Source: Bacilli bacterium
GTDB taxonomy: Bacteria > Bacillota_I > Bacilli_A > RF39 > UBA660
Length of the DNA: 64,000 nt
Direction: 5' to 3'
Assembly: GCA_900772095.1 (NCBI GenBank)
Contig: CAAGQJ010000060.1
Location: 47,026 to 111,025, forward strand
A model generated the notes under the pieces. That model made no database searches. It saw nothing but the letters and a program-made list of their open reading frames with translations, and was not told where the DNA came from. The first letter of the stretch is position 1; each line of letters starts with the position of its first letter. A program made the translations under genes and the position numbers. Positions 1-8,385 of this stretch are shown one piece after another.

Positions 1-1970
1 TCAGCTTTTCTATAATTCTCATTAGGAACCCTTTCTTTTCTACCATTCTCCTTATCTACAAGTCTGTCTTCAGTATTCTCATATATCCAATTATTCATTG
101 CTTGCTCCAAGTCAAATCCTCTGAGACCATTTCTTTTCAATCGTTTTTTCTCATCTTCTTTGGCAGCATCAAATTTTTCCCAATTAATATCACTAATGAT
201 ATGTTTTTCATCCTCATACATAAACTCAGAATTGAAACCTGCTTTCTTGAGTCTTTCATTAGCAATATTTATTCTTGCTTCTACATCTTCCATTGCTTGG
301 TCTCTCATAATCTCTTGATTACGCATTACAGTACCTGCAACATTGATGAGTAAGTTTTTAGCAGTTCCTACACTATTCAGCCATCTGTCTGTCCAACCAA
401 CACTTTGTAGAGATTTCTCAAGCATATCATTAAGCTCAGAGTCAGAGATTTTACCCTTGGACATTAGCTTTGCCATATCATATATATTCTGTTTGGTCAG
501 CTTCTTTATAACTCCTTCCTTATTTTCAAAGTATGTCTTCAGTTTCTGAGCAATTTCTTTTATAGTATCAATGTCTTCTTGATTTTCTATATCATTAAGA
601 TCCATGTTGTCCAAGGCAAGCATTGATACAATATGCCTATACTGATTCTCAATATCCTTATATTGCTTCAATACATGTGCTTTATTCATAATGACTTCCA
701 TATTATCACCAGTAAGAGAGACATTCTTTATTTCTTCCTCTATACTTTCTATATCATTTGTAGCAAGTTTGAGGAAGTCAACAATACTCTTATAATGCTT
801 CTTTTCAGCCAGTTCTTTTTGTAGCTTGTTATAAAGTCTTTTCAATTCCTTGCCTTCCTCTGTCACTCCTTTTTCCTTATGCAAGGCAGTCATTTTTCTT
901 TTAAGCTGTGTTATAATCTCAGAATAAGCCTGACTTACATTGTCTATATCATCATTGATTCTTCTTGTTTCTCCTTTGAATATATGAAACTTTTTATTCA
1001 ACTTATCAATCTCTTCTTTCCATTCTACTTCAGGACTGTTAACCTCAATACTAAATGTTGTCTGGTTTATCTGGTCTATCAATGCTTCAACATCTATACC
1101 ATGTAATTTCTTAGCATGACTTATTGCCATAGCAAGAAGGTGACGTTGTGAGTTGTCAAGTTCTATAACTTTATGATTGAAATCATCAATAGCTTGAGCA
1201 GCATTTTCTATAGAACCAAACTTATCTATAAGTCTTTGTACTTCCTTAGAATCTTTATCTATAGTAAACAATATCAAGGCATCTTTTCTATAGATATTAT
1301 TTATATCTATCTTTGAAATATTTCTAAGCTGCTTTCCCAAATCAAGGTTATAAGCAGAGAAGGTACCTTTCAGTTCTTCAGGCATAGAAGTAATATCAAT
1401 ACCATTAGCATTGAATACTTGTTTATATATCTCCCAAGCCTTCAATTTTTCTCTTGTTGATACTGGTACATCTATAGTTCCAGCATCTTTTGCATATACC
1501 TTTATATTATATACAATATTATCAGAAGTAGTATGTTGTTCTACTCCTGCAACAAGACCAGTATGACTGTTATTGAAGTCATTTACTTTATTAAGAACTT
1601 CTTCTGCATCTGTATAGTCAACTCTTTTTCCACCAATACTATCTACAGCACCAAGCCTATATTCCTCTACATCAAAGTTGTTTATTTCCTCCATCTGTTT
1701 TTCCACACCAAGATAGTCTACCACATCTTTTGCGGGAAATTCCCCTTGACTGTTTATATGATACTTTGGAGAGCCATCTGCATTCTTTACAGCTTCCATC
1801 TTCTCCTTAGCATTGGATTTAGTATATATTACATATATTCCAATAGCCTGTTCCCTTGTATAACGAAACTCCTTCTTTTTATCCATCAAGTCCAAAAACA
1901 TTCTTGACCTGTCACCATTAGGAGCATTGGGAACAAATATGCAATTAACTCCACTCTTACTTTCTTTCAT
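1..1970 (-). CDS. N-terminal part of a giant virion-type protein (partial)
   Basis: An open frame of 656 codons runs from an ATG at 1970 to the window edge without a stop, so the gene is cut by the window. The protein is hydrophilic and mostly charged helices; the middle and late parts (roughly residues 330-550) look like coiled coil rich in K, E and N. No catalytic motif is visible in this part. In crAss-like phages very large proteins packaged in the virion (RNA polymerase-related and cargo proteins) are encoded beyond the muzzle gene on the same strand, which fits this position. The role is inferred from size and place only. It starts 30 bases after the upstream membrane protein gene ends and probably shares its promoter. 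Confidence 0.6.
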   Translation of the reverse strand, partial: MKESKSGVNCIFVPNAPNGDRSRMFLDLMDKKKEFRYTREQAIGIYVIYTKSNAKEKMEAVKNADGSPKYHINSQGEFPAKDVVDYLGVEKQMEEINNFDVEEYRLGAVDSIGGKRVDYTDAEEVLNKVNDFNNSHTGLVAGVEQHTTSDNIVYNIKVYAKDAGTIDVPVSTREKLKAWEIYKQVFNANGIDITSMPEELKGTFSAYNLDLGKQLRNISKIDINNIYRKDALILFTIDKDSKEVQRLIDKFGSIENAAQAIDDFNHKVIELDNSQRHLLAMAISHAKKLHGIDVEALIDQINQTTFSIEVNSPEVEWKEEIDKLNKKFHIFKGETRRINDDIDNVSQAYSEIITQLKRKMTALHKEKGVTEEGKELKRLYNKLQKELAEKKHYKSIVDFLKLATNDIESIEEEIKNVSLTGDNMEVIMNKAHVLKQYKDIENQYRHIVSMLALDNMDLNDIENQEDIDTIKEIAQKLKTYFENKEGVIKKLTKQNIYDMAKLMSKGKISDSELNDMLEKSLQSVGWTDRWLNSVGTAKNLLINVAGTVMRNQEIMRDQAMEDVEARINIANERLKKAGFNSEFMYEDEKHIISDINWEKFDAAKEDEKKRLKRNGLRGFDLEQAMNNWIYENTEDRLVDKENGRKERVPNENYRKA

Positions 1971-2000
1971 TGTAATAAAAATTAAGTTATCTATATATTG

Positions 2001-2846
2001 TTATTCATAAGCTGACATATCCAGCAGAACTTCAAGCTTAGAAGCTACCTCTGTCATCATATCCTGTATAATGTCCAAATCAGGAATCCTATCTTCATGT
2101 CCCTTTCTCCATGTTACTGTAAGTATTCCAAGGTCTTCATTCTTTGAAGTCTTCATAGCTCTCATACCAAGGGCAGTACAATTAGTTTCTTTAAGGATGT
2201 GTGCATAGCCAGAATCAATCTCTGCCACTTCATCCATAGATGTGAACCATTTGAACTTAGTCTTCAGTATGTGTCCTATGATTGGGAATATATTAGTAGG
2301 AATACATTGAAAGTCCTTGTAATTAAAAGTAATTCCCTCAGCAGTATTGATAGAAGGGAAACTCTCATCATAGAACCTCTTATGATAACCTCCAATATAT
2401 TTCTCTGTATTGTGCATCAGCTCAATAGTCACCACATCACAGTTGAGTGACTTTCTGAGATGGTCAGTAAGAGCATTGGCTTCTTCTTCTATTCTTGAAG
2501 TTTGTGCATAGCATTCTTTATCTTTGAGTTTCTCTTGCTTTTTCTGTTGCTGTATAGCAATTGACACAGCTGCCATAATCCTTCTTTGTGCATATATGGA
2601 GTATACAATCATAGCAAGACCTACAACTACAGCAATAGAGATGGGATTAGGTTTCATAGCTATAGTGACAACCCAGTCATAAAGGTCATCGCGTAAGAAC
2701 AGCTTACCAAAGAAAAGAGCACCAAGGGTGCAGAGAATGATTTTAAAAAACACAGTCACAGAATGGTCATTGACATCATTCAATTTGCTGAATCCTCCTA
2801 AGAAATTAGCAAAGGACTGTATGAGTGTGGAAATTTTGTCTAACAT
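2001..2846 (-). CDS. Membrane protein with GAF-like soluble domain
   Basis: The 281-residue protein has two hydrophobic segments (about residues 30-52 and 66-86), a short basic helix, and a soluble C-terminal domain from about residue 115. The alternating strand and helix pattern of that domain resembles a GAF/PAS-like fold, but this is an impression. It lies directly upstream of the giant virion-type gene and has its own TAnnTTTG promoter box about 35 bases before the ATG. A holin or injection-associated membrane role is possible but unsupported by a motif. It ends the minus-strand cluster next to a plus-strand island. Confidence 0.6.
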   Translation of the reverse strand: MLDKISTLIQSFANFLGGFSKLNDVNDHSVTVFFKIILCTLGALFFGKLFLRDDLYDWVVTIAMKPNPISIAVVVGLAMIVYSIYAQRRIMAAVSIAIQQQKKQEKLKDKECYAQTSRIEEEANALTDHLRKSLNCDVVTIELMHNTEKYIGGYHKRFYDESFPSINTAEGITFNYKDFQCIPTNIFPIIGHILKTKFKWFTSMDEVAEIDSGYAHILKETNCTALGMRAMKTSKNEDLGILTVTWRKGHEDRIPDLDIIQDMMTEVASKLEVLLDMSAYE

Positions 2847-2878
2847 TATATTATTTATTAATCAATTTTCTATATGTA

Positions 2879-2886
2879 CAAAGGTA
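2879..2886 (-). promoter_or_regulatory. Bacteroides-type -7 promoter box
   Basis: On the minus strand this reads TACCTTTG, matching the Bacteroides -7 consensus TAnnTTTG. It sits 33 bases upstream of the ATG at 2846 and would drive the membrane protein and the giant gene behind it. A clear -33 box was not seen. Confidence 0.6.
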
Positions 2887-2956
2887 GACATTAAGGATTA
2901 GTGTAAGAACAGCTTAAGTAAAACACTTAAAAAGTATATGTTTTTTAGTAGATACT

Positions 2957-3757
2957 ATGCAACAAATTAAATTATCTTACGTTATACTAATAAAACTCAG
3001 TAGCATGCAATATTCATTATATGACTTATACAAGAACTGTTCATTAGATCTCTATGATATAAGGAAGCATTTTCTTGACAGATTCTATTATCAAGACCAT
3101 AGTAGAAATAAAGCAAGAGATGTAATGAGGATTGTTGTGTCTTCTTCAAAAATAGAGAAGCTTCTTAAAACATCTATAACCAAGAACACAGTTCCTAACT
3201 ATATAGATTTTCTTTCTGTTATATGCAGTATGTGGAGATTTATGTTTAGGTCAAATGACACACAGATATTGGCTTCAATATGTGCAGCATTAAGATGGGA
3301 TATAGAAGTTAACTCAAAACTGAATCTTCTCACTCAAGAAGAATTGAAGTCAGAGGTTATTAAGATATTTAAGAAATATAATGTCTATAAGGAAATGACC
3401 GAAGAAGAGTTTAAGTCTGTCTCTTCTTATAGAGATTTCAATATTGCCTCTGACTCCAAGAAAAATAACAGGCATTCTTCAAACATATGGAGTTTGGTAG
3501 CTTTTATAAAAGAGTATGGTCCAAGGATGCAGGTGGGAGAGTTTACTAATCATGAGACTGGTGAAATATTCAAGAGTTGTGTATTCACACAAGAAGATGG
3601 AACTAAGACCTTTGTAGCATTCTCTTCAAAATTAGGTGTGCTTACTGAAAGAGAGATAGCAGATATGAAAGAAGACTTAGCTGTTATCAAATCAAAGGCA
3701 GGACATTACAGTCTTATAAAAGGAAGAAGAAAGGCTTGGAAGGATGTGGATATATAA
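2957..3757 (+). CDS. Protein with C-terminal SWSL/DVDL paralog domain (copy 1)
   Basis: 266 residues. The N-terminal 170 residues are helical and not recognised. Residues about 175-266 are the first copy of a domain found five times in this window: W-S-L near its start, MQVGEF, an FKSC strand, TFVAFSSKLGVL, a K/R-rich helix, and an ending WKDVDI. The copies at 35225 and 38038 are this domain alone. The gene opens a four-gene plus-strand island between minus-strand virion genes. An internal ATG at 3005 is an alternative start. Function unknown; the conserved cysteine and the ending motif are the best handles. Confidence 0.7.
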   Translation: MQQIKLSYVILIKLSSMQYSLYDLYKNCSLDLYDIRKHFLDRFYYQDHSRNKARDVMRIVVSSSKIEKLLKTSITKNTVPNYIDFLSVICSMWRFMFRSNDTQILASICAALRWDIEVNSKLNLLTQEELKSEVIKIFKKYNVYKEMTEEEFKSVSSYRDFNIASDSKKNNRHSSNIWSLVAFIKEYGPRMQVGEFTNHETGEIFKSCVFTQEDGTKTFVAFSSKLGVLTEREIADMKEDLAVIKSKAGHYSLIKGRRKAWKDVDI

Positions 3758-3798
3758 AAATAACTCCTAATCATATATAACAACTCCAATAAAATGTT

Positions 3799-3806
3799 TA
3801 CCTTTG
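3799..3806 (+). promoter_or_regulatory. Bacteroides-type -7 promoter box
   Basis: TACCTTTG lies 42 bases before the ATG at 3849, giving an A-rich leader typical of Bacteroides transcripts. It suggests the membrane-anchored paralog is transcribed separately from the gene before it. Confidence 0.6.
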
Positions 3807-3848
3807 CATTATAAACATTTCAATCACAACTAAAAACAAATAACAATC

Positions 3849-4298
3849 ATGGAACTATTAATTATCATTACTATCATTGCAGCAATAGTAATATATTGCT
3901 TGTTAAAACCAAGTAACAAAACACCTACCCCATCCATAGAAGAACCTACAAAACCTACCCCACCTACCAAACCTACAACACCTCCAAACAACAAGAAAAA
4001 ATTAGTAGGTCCTTTTAGTAGAACTTGGACTCTTACTGAGTTCTCAAGGGAGTTTGGTCCTATGCAGTATAGTAATAATCAAATCAATTCTGATACTAAA
4101 GAAGTTTTTACTTCCTGTAGATTCATTAAAAATGATAATATAACCTATGTCAATTTTCACAAGTCTTTAGGAGTTCTTATTAAGGATGAAATCATGCAGA
4201 AGAAAGATGACCTTATGGTTGGTTTAAATATGAATGGTAAATATGTATTTTATATTGGGAATGCAGGAAGTTTAGACGATGTTAATTTAGGACTTTAA
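3849..4298 (+). CDS. Membrane-anchored SWSL/DVDL paralog domain protein (copy 2)
   Basis: 149 residues: an N-terminal transmembrane helix (about residues 2-19), a proline/threonine-rich linker (about 22-48), then the repeated domain (about 56-149). The domain keeps W-T-L, a TSC strand, FHKSLGVL and an ending DDVNLGL. The linker suggests the domain is held away from the membrane, probably in the cytoplasm or periplasm depending on topology. It is the only copy with a membrane anchor, so the family appears to have been put in different locations by fusion. Function unknown. Confidence 0.7.
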   Translation: MELLIIITIIAAIVIYCLLKPSNKTPTPSIEEPTKPTPPTKPTTPPNNKKKLVGPFSRTWTLTEFSREFGPMQYSNNQINSDTKEVFTSCRFIKNDNITYVNFHKSLGVLIKDEIMQKKDDLMVGLNMNGKYVFYIGNAGSLDDVNLGL

Positions 4299-4385
4299 AT
4301 ATAAAGTAGACAAATCAAGAAATCTTTAGTGGTAGAGTTATAATATAACACCATAATCAAAACCATCTTTTACTGTTAATACAAT

Positions 4386-6095
4386 ATGAGATTATTTGAT
4401 ATATTTAAACCAAAGACAATAGAGGCGAGATATAGCACTCTATTAAAATTATTTAAACATATACATAGGACATTCACTATAACAAGAAATGAAAAATGTG
4501 TTATTGAATTTACTTTTGGTATTGATAATGAGAATAAACAATACTGGAGTATAGAACAACCGTTTGATGTTGATGAAATTCATGTTGGAGATGGTTATTC
4601 TTATAATCCAAGCAAAAGAGTGACAATAGCTGTTCACACTACTGTAGATGGACACCCTGTAAAAACTAAAAGCACATTTAACCAAACTGTTAATCAGACA
4701 GTAATGTTTAATACTATTATTCAGATGTTTACAACAGAATGTGATAAAGCTTTAGATGATTTATATGGAAAGGAAGTTAGAGAGGAAATAAAAAAAGAAA
4801 AGGAACTAGAGCAAATTCAAAATAATAAAAAACAAAAAGAGATAAATAGTTCAAATATAGAGAGCATCAAGGAAAATAGAACTAAAGAGATAAGTAATAA
4901 AAGTACTTCAACTGAAGTCCTTAATGATTCTGTCTCCATATATGATAAAAATTTGGAATGGGAAATTAATGTGCTTACCCCAAAACAAAAATTTACATTC
5001 TTGGCTTTAATATGTGTTATTTGTAATGAACATAATATACCAAGAAACAGAACCTCAGTAAATGCAATATTAAAAGATTTAACTAATATGCTAGGATTTA
5101 ATTCTACTATATTAGATATGGCTTTGCTATACCAGTCAAATGAAGATATAATTCAATATATTAAGGAAATTAAAAGTGTAAAGATGGATGGTCCCTTTAT
5201 TCGTTTTTTATACATTTGTAAGACTTTAGCACATTTAGCATATTATAGCAACGACTTTATTGCTGCTATAACTCAAACACTTATAAGATTAGAATTTACT
5301 AAAAAAGAAATTGAAGGTTTCTTGAAGAATATAGAAAACTATCAAAGCATATATTACTATAAATATAGAAAAGATAACATTCCTAACAGTTCAAGTTGGG
5401 AAGATGTTGAAAAATGGGGTTTAGAGATCACTTCCTTATCTATTAATCAAAAAACCAGTTTACTTAAATTAGCAATTTTATTGGCGCAATCTCTTGATGA
5501 AGGAAGTAATATAACAGATAAGGAATATAAAGAATTACAAACCTTTACTTTTGTTTTAGATTTCAATGAGGAAGTTCTTACAGAAATTCTCTCAAAAATG
5601 TCTATCATTGATAAAAAAATAGAAATTAGTATTGCAAGAACTATTCATGTAGAAGGTCCCTTTCAGTTTTTTGTAAGTACATGTAATAGCTTATGGAAAT
5701 TAACTGATATGGATTACTATTTTTGCTCTAAATATGTTAATATGTTAGAGTCATTAGGGTTTACTATAGATAATATAAATAAGATTTTACATGGAGAAAA
5801 CCTTTGCAGTCTTATAAACAATCATATAAATATTCATGATTATTTCATCAAAGAATGGTCTTTATTTGATTTTGCAAGAGAATATGGCAAGCCCAAATTA
5901 GCACATTATAAAAACCAAGATACAGAAAAAGAATTTACTTGTGTAGTCTTTAGAGAAACTTCAGATAGAATATTTGTAGCATTCTCTCCTATAATAGGAG
6001 AACTTTCTCCACAAGAGATTACAAAAAGAAAGAATCAACTTAAAGTTGCAAAATGGGTTAAAGGAGATAAGGAAGGTTATATACTTTATGAATAA
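4386..6095 (+). CDS. Large protein ending in SWSL/DVDL paralog domain (copy 3)
   Basis: 569 residues in four parts: an N-terminal domain (about 1-130), a charged low-complexity linker (about 130-175), two helical repeats similar to each other (about 190-310 and 345-465) that distantly recall TerB-like helical domains, and the repeated domain (about 480-569). This copy keeps W-S-L, FVAFSPIIGELSPQEI and a K/R-rich helix but stops before the usual DVDL ending. The missing ending is encoded in frame just after the TAA stop (see 6096-6200). The TerB resemblance is weak and not relied on. Confidence 0.65.
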   Translation: MRLFDIFKPKTIEARYSTLLKLFKHIHRTFTITRNEKCVIEFTFGIDNENKQYWSIEQPFDVDEIHVGDGYSYNPSKRVTIAVHTTVDGHPVKTKSTFNQTVNQTVMFNTIIQMFTTECDKALDDLYGKEVREEIKKEKELEQIQNNKKQKEINSSNIESIKENRTKEISNKSTSTEVLNDSVSIYDKNLEWEINVLTPKQKFTFLALICVICNEHNIPRNRTSVNAILKDLTNMLGFNSTILDMALLYQSNEDIIQYIKEIKSVKMDGPFIRFLYICKTLAHLAYYSNDFIAAITQTLIRLEFTKKEIEGFLKNIENYQSIYYYKYRKDNIPNSSSWEDVEKWGLEITSLSINQKTSLLKLAILLAQSLDEGSNITDKEYKELQTFTFVLDFNEEVLTEILSKMSIIDKKIEISIARTIHVEGPFQFFVSTCNSLWKLTDMDYYFCSKYVNMLESLGFTIDNINKILHGENLCSLINNHINIHDYFIKEWSLFDFAREYGKPKLAHYKNQDTEKEFTCVVFRETSDRIFVAFSPIIGELSPQEITKRKNQLKVAKWVKGDKEGYILYE

Positions 6096-6200
6096 AAAAA
6101 TAACATTGAACATCGGATAAAAAACGGTAAATATTATATTTTCAAGGGAAATATATCTTATGAGTACCTTCCTATAGATTTAGAAAATTTTGAAATATAA
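6096..6200 (+). pseudogene. In-frame continuation of the 4386-6095 gene past its stop
   Basis: After the TAA at 6093-6095 the same frame stays open for 34 codons to a second stop at 6198-6200. The translated tail contains NGKYYIFKG and ends in LPIDLENFEI, which lines up with the domain ending of the other copies (G, aromatic, I/L, then a D-V/I-D-L motif). Either the gene was cut by a nonsense change and this is its lost end, or the stop is sometimes read through. There is no ATG to start it separately. Confidence 0.55.
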
Positions 6201-6209
6201 TAAATAGCA

Positions 6210-6995
6210 ATGAATAAACAAATAATAATCAAATGGTGCAAAAGAATAGGAATAGTTATTGCTTTAGCAGTAGCTGTACTAATATTATATATTGTATTTG
6301 CTTTTGTTCGATTTTATTGGTATATTCCATATCAATGTAACTCATTATATCAAGAAGGCAAATTAAATGTAGATAAAGCACTAACTAATATTAATAAACT
6401 TTTAAATATTAATTGTGACTTAGCACATAGTAAAGCACTGGAGCTATTAACCTTTTATTCAGAAAAAGGTGATACAAAATTTCAAGTTTTATTAGGTGAT
6501 AGATTATCTAAAGACAGTTATTACCTTATGAGAAATAAAGCTATTGAATATCAAGAAAAAGCAGCATATTGGTATATGCAAGCAGCTAAAAATGGAAATG
6601 CTGAAGCTCAAGGGAAAATAGGTTTAGCATACAAATATGGTAATGGTGTAAATCAAGATTTTGATAAAGCTTTATTTTGGTTAAATAAAGGAACGGAAAA
6701 TGGAGATTCTATAGCTCAATTTAATTTAGGTAATATCTATTTAAATGGATTGGCTTATTACTCAATACATTATTTAGGAAGAACTGATAATTATATTTAT
6801 GATGGTAATGATACTTTTATAACTTTGGAAAACAGAAATTATACTACGGATAAAAATGAAACTAAATATATTTTAGATAATCCAGATAGTATTTATCTAA
6901 AGCCTAATATAATAAAGGCAAAGTATTATTGGACTTTATCTGCTAATCAAGGATGTAAAAGTGCTAAAGATGCTCTTGAAAAAGTATATGAATAA
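6210..6995 (+). CDS. Membrane-anchored Sel1-like repeat protein
   Basis: 261 residues with one N-terminal transmembrane helix (about 13-37), then Sel1/TPR-like repeats. The clearest repeats are at about 105-180, with the A-x-x-W-Y and G-N-A-E-A-Q-G patterns of Sel1-like repeats, and a last one near 235-258. Such repeats usually mediate protein contacts. It is the last gene of the plus-strand island and ends in a bidirectional terminator shared with the convergent minus-strand gene. It may be accessory cargo acting at the host envelope; the partner is unknown. Confidence 0.75.
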   Translation: MNKQIIIKWCKRIGIVIALAVAVLILYIVFAFVRFYWYIPYQCNSLYQEGKLNVDKALTNINKLLNINCDLAHSKALELLTFYSEKGDTKFQVLLGDRLSKDSYYLMRNKAIEYQEKAAYWYMQAAKNGNAEAQGKIGLAYKYGNGVNQDFDKALFWLNKGTENGDSIAQFNLGNIYLNGLAYYSIHYLGRTDNYIYDGNDTFITLENRNYTTDKNETKYILDNPDSIYLKPNIIKAKYYWTLSANQGCKSAKDALEKVYE

Positions 6996-7017
6996 AGGAC
7001 AGTTTTCACTGTCCTTT
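6994..7017. terminator. Bidirectional rho-independent terminator
   Basis: A perfect 10-bp inverted repeat, AAAGGACAGT / ACTGTCCTTT with a 4-base loop, followed by ATTTTG on the plus strand and preceded by an A-rich stretch. It separates convergent genes and overlaps both stop codons. Confidence 0.85.
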
Positions 7018-8373
7018 ATTTTGTTGTGGATTTGTTAAATCAGCAGGAATCTCTGGATCACTATTATATTTTACTACATCAGTAGGTATTATAGCAACTT
7101 CTGTTTCTGTATCATCCCAAATACCACCCCAAGCACCTTGTTTAAATGGCTTATAATAATATCTGTAAAAATCTGTATTACTTCCTCCAATTGCTCGTTG
7201 TACTTTATCTTTAACAAAAGAAGGAAGTTCATCAAATTTTACAGGATTTCCTGGTAATGAAGCACCATCCTCTAATTCTTTTATTGTAACATCATCATCA
7301 GCTTCTCCATTTCTATCTTTAGGGTTATTTCCATGCCACGTAAGTTGTATACTTTTCTTATTTTTAGTATCATATCCAGAATTAGTATTTGAACTACCAG
7401 TACCCTTATTACTCTTCTTCAACTCCTTCAGAGCTTCCATTCTATCAGGGTCTATTTGTAAGTTTCCATTATCATCTATCCTATATCCCATAGATGCTGC
7501 TCTTGCATCAAGCTGAGATTTACTCAGATTAAACTGCTTCTGCTGCATAGTTATCTGATTTTGTTCCATAGGCGTCAGCACTCCCAAATCCCTCTGAGGA
7601 CTATGATTCTCCTGATATACTGCACCGTCTATCATACCATTAATGACTGATTGTCTTGCTCTCCTAAGATTATACCCACTGAGGTTTTGATTTACTCCTC
7701 TCTCCTCAAGTATAGCATCAGCAGCCATCTGCAATTCTGGTATTGTAGACATATCTTCATAGAACTTTCTTATGGTCTCAGGACTATATCCAAGTTTCTG
7801 CACATAGTCTCTATAATAACCATTCAGTGTACTTCCTGCATCTCCTGCTGAGAATATCCTCGATGATGCTGCCTTACCAGCAGCTGCTCCTCTTGTATAC
7901 AGCTCATTACCACTAATCCTATATAGATTAGGATTCTTTCCATCCAAGAAGTCATCTATATTTAGATTGTCATTAGCATAAAGCAGTGAAGTATCTTGTG
8001 CCCCAAGACTCTGCCTTAGCTTCTTTTCTTCTCTCATAGCCTCATCTGCTTGAAGTATTCTACCCATTTCTCCCTGGTATCTTCTCTTCAAGGATGTCAA
8101 GGCTCTCCTATTGCCCATAGTAAGACCATTATGTGCAAGGTCTTCTGCTTGTGCTCTAAGGTCATTGGCATAGCCTTCATATATCTGTCTTGCCTTACTT
8201 CCTTCTGGCAATGTCTCACTGAGATATTTAAATTTATCTGCACCTTGTGATAAGGTGTCATACTGTTCTTCACTCTTCTCAAAAGCATCCTTGTATGCAG
8301 AAAGTGGTACAAGCATTTCCTGCATACTGAATGGATTGAATGAAGGTGAAACTACAAATGAATAGTCTGGCAT
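7006..8373 (-). CDS. Probable virion cargo / ejection protein
   Basis: 455 residues, helical and charged (about 40-120 and 190-300), with a G/S/N-rich linker near 320-335 and a strand-rich C-terminus. The N-terminus PSFNPFSMQEML and size fit the cargo-type proteins that follow the muzzle gene in crAss-like phages; this is judged by order and composition, not by a defining motif. It starts 12 bases after the 1040-residue gene and is likely cotranscribed with it. Its stop overlaps the terminator at 6994-7017. Confidence 0.6.
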   Translation of the reverse strand: MPDYSFVVSPSFNPFSMQEMLVPLSAYKDAFEKSEEQYDTLSQGADKFKYLSETLPEGSKARQIYEGYANDLRAQAEDLAHNGLTMGNRRALTSLKRRYQGEMGRILQADEAMREEKKLRQSLGAQDTSLLYANDNLNIDDFLDGKNPNLYRISGNELYTRGAAAGKAASSRIFSAGDAGSTLNGYYRDYVQKLGYSPETIRKFYEDMSTIPELQMAADAILEERGVNQNLSGYNLRRARQSVINGMIDGAVYQENHSPQRDLGVLTPMEQNQITMQQKQFNLSKSQLDARAASMGYRIDDNGNLQIDPDRMEALKELKKSNKGTGSSNTNSGYDTKNKKSIQLTWHGNNPKDRNGEADDDVTIKELEDGASLPGNPVKFDELPSFVKDKVQRAIGGSNTDFYRYYYKPFKQGAWGGIWDDTETEVAIIPTDVVKYNSDPEIPADLTNPQQNKGQ

Positions 8374-8385
8374 ATCTTCTACTCT

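Noticed and set aside
102..1907. Several plus-strand frames of 60-125 codons
   Set aside because: They lie opposite the long minus-strand giant gene and have the F/I/L/Y/S-rich composition of antisense frames.
4386..6095. TerB-domain annotation for the middle of the 569-residue protein
   Set aside because: The two helical repeats only vaguely recall TerB and lack its metal-binding acids.
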